Position numbers and translations under genes: made by a program | NCBI GenBank assembly: GCA_937897085.1 | Contig: CALCOR010000315.1 | Coordinates: forward strand, 1-6,665 | Source: an uncultured euryarchaeote | Lineage (GTDB): Archaea; Thermoplasmatota; Poseidoniia; Poseidoniales; Thalassarchaeaceae | Reading direction: 5' to 3' | DNA: 6,665 nucleotides | Part shown: piece after piece, positions 6,606 to 6,665 of the stretch | Layout: each line of letters begins with the position of its first letter | Position numbering within the stretch: position 1 is the stretch's first letter | Notes under the pieces: generated by a model | The model's database searches: none | Told to the model about the DNA's origin: nothing | Seen by the model: the letters and a program-made list of their open reading frames with translations, nothing else

Positions 6606-6665
6606 ACCTCACCTCCAATGATCAACTCCGGAAGTTCAGGGAATTTCAGTTCCCCAAAGGTCAGA
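6602..6665 (-). CDS. C-terminal end of an unidentified protein, tail ...IIGGEV
   Basis: A frame enters from the right edge and ends at TGA 6604-6602, overlapping the JAMM start by four bases. Only 20 residues are visible, ending in FPELPELIIGGEV. The overlap and the strong ribosome-binding sequence inside its last codons (GGAGGT encodes the Gly-Gly) show it is the upstream member of the same transcription unit. A Gly-Gly followed by two residues is what the precursor of a ubiquitin-like modifier looks like before processing, but the Gly-Gly could equally be forced by the overlapping GGAGGT. The protein could also be an E1/ThiF-like enzyme or something unrelated. Too little is visible to assign it. 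Confidence 0.55.
   Translation of the reverse strand, partial: LTFGELKFPELPELIIGGEV
6611..6616 (-). promoter_or_regulatory. Strong ribosome binding site of the JAMM gene
   Basis: GGAGGT (continuing GAGG) lies five bases before the ATG at 6605 and eight before the ATG at 6602, within the last codons of the upstream gene. It supports initiation at this ATG pair and translational coupling. Confidence 0.6.

Overview
The window is compact and gene-dense. It is moderately GC-rich (most coding stretches look about 55-60% GC, with one clearly AT-richer gene). Genes are packed with 1-4 base overlaps, and several have Shine-Dalgarno-like sequences of the GGAGGTGA type. No rRNA, tRNA, CRISPR array, insertion sequence or integrase is visible. 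The mix of a long-form B12-dependent ribonucleotide reductase, a very acidic low-complexity protein and a free-standing JAMM protein would suit a marine archaeon (for example the Poseidoniales, Marine Group II) or an aquatic bacterium. The sequence alone does not settle this, and I hold the archaeal reading only weakly.

Left part (1-889, minus strand): two genes that appear to be co-transcribed. The upstream one encodes a 245-residue protein with a long Asp/Glu/Pro-rich middle and a small helical module at its C-terminus. Its stop overlaps by ATGA the start of a second gene that leaves the window at base 1. The two proteins share a similar Asp-Gly-containing helical pattern, so they may be related. 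Function is unknown.

Divergent spacer (890-1303): 414 bases holding the promoter regions of the leftward pair and of nrdJ, a short GC-rich inverted repeat, and a possible 16-codon leader ORF.

Centre (1304-4975, plus strand): a complete 1223-residue adenosylcobalamin-dependent (class II) ribonucleotide reductase, NrdJ. The catalytic cysteines, both substrate/effector loops, the TSCPD-type C-terminal domain and the Cys-rich tail are all present. It supplies deoxyribonucleotides without needing oxygen. It is the only gene whose function is certain.

Right part (4977-6665, minus strand): a 243-residue protein of unknown function with a possible winged-helix region, AT-richer than its surroundings and ending one base from the nrdJ stop. 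Further right is a tightly overlapped three-gene set, read leftward: the C-terminal end of an unidentified protein finishing in Ile-Ile-Gly-Gly-Glu-Val, a JAMM/MPN metalloprotease-like protein with an intact zinc motif, and a small charged helical protein. The JAMM protein next to a protein with a Gly-Gly-X-X tail is the most interesting part. It resembles the layout of ubiquitin-like protein processing systems, but only 20 residues of the possible partner are visible, so this is a hypothesis.
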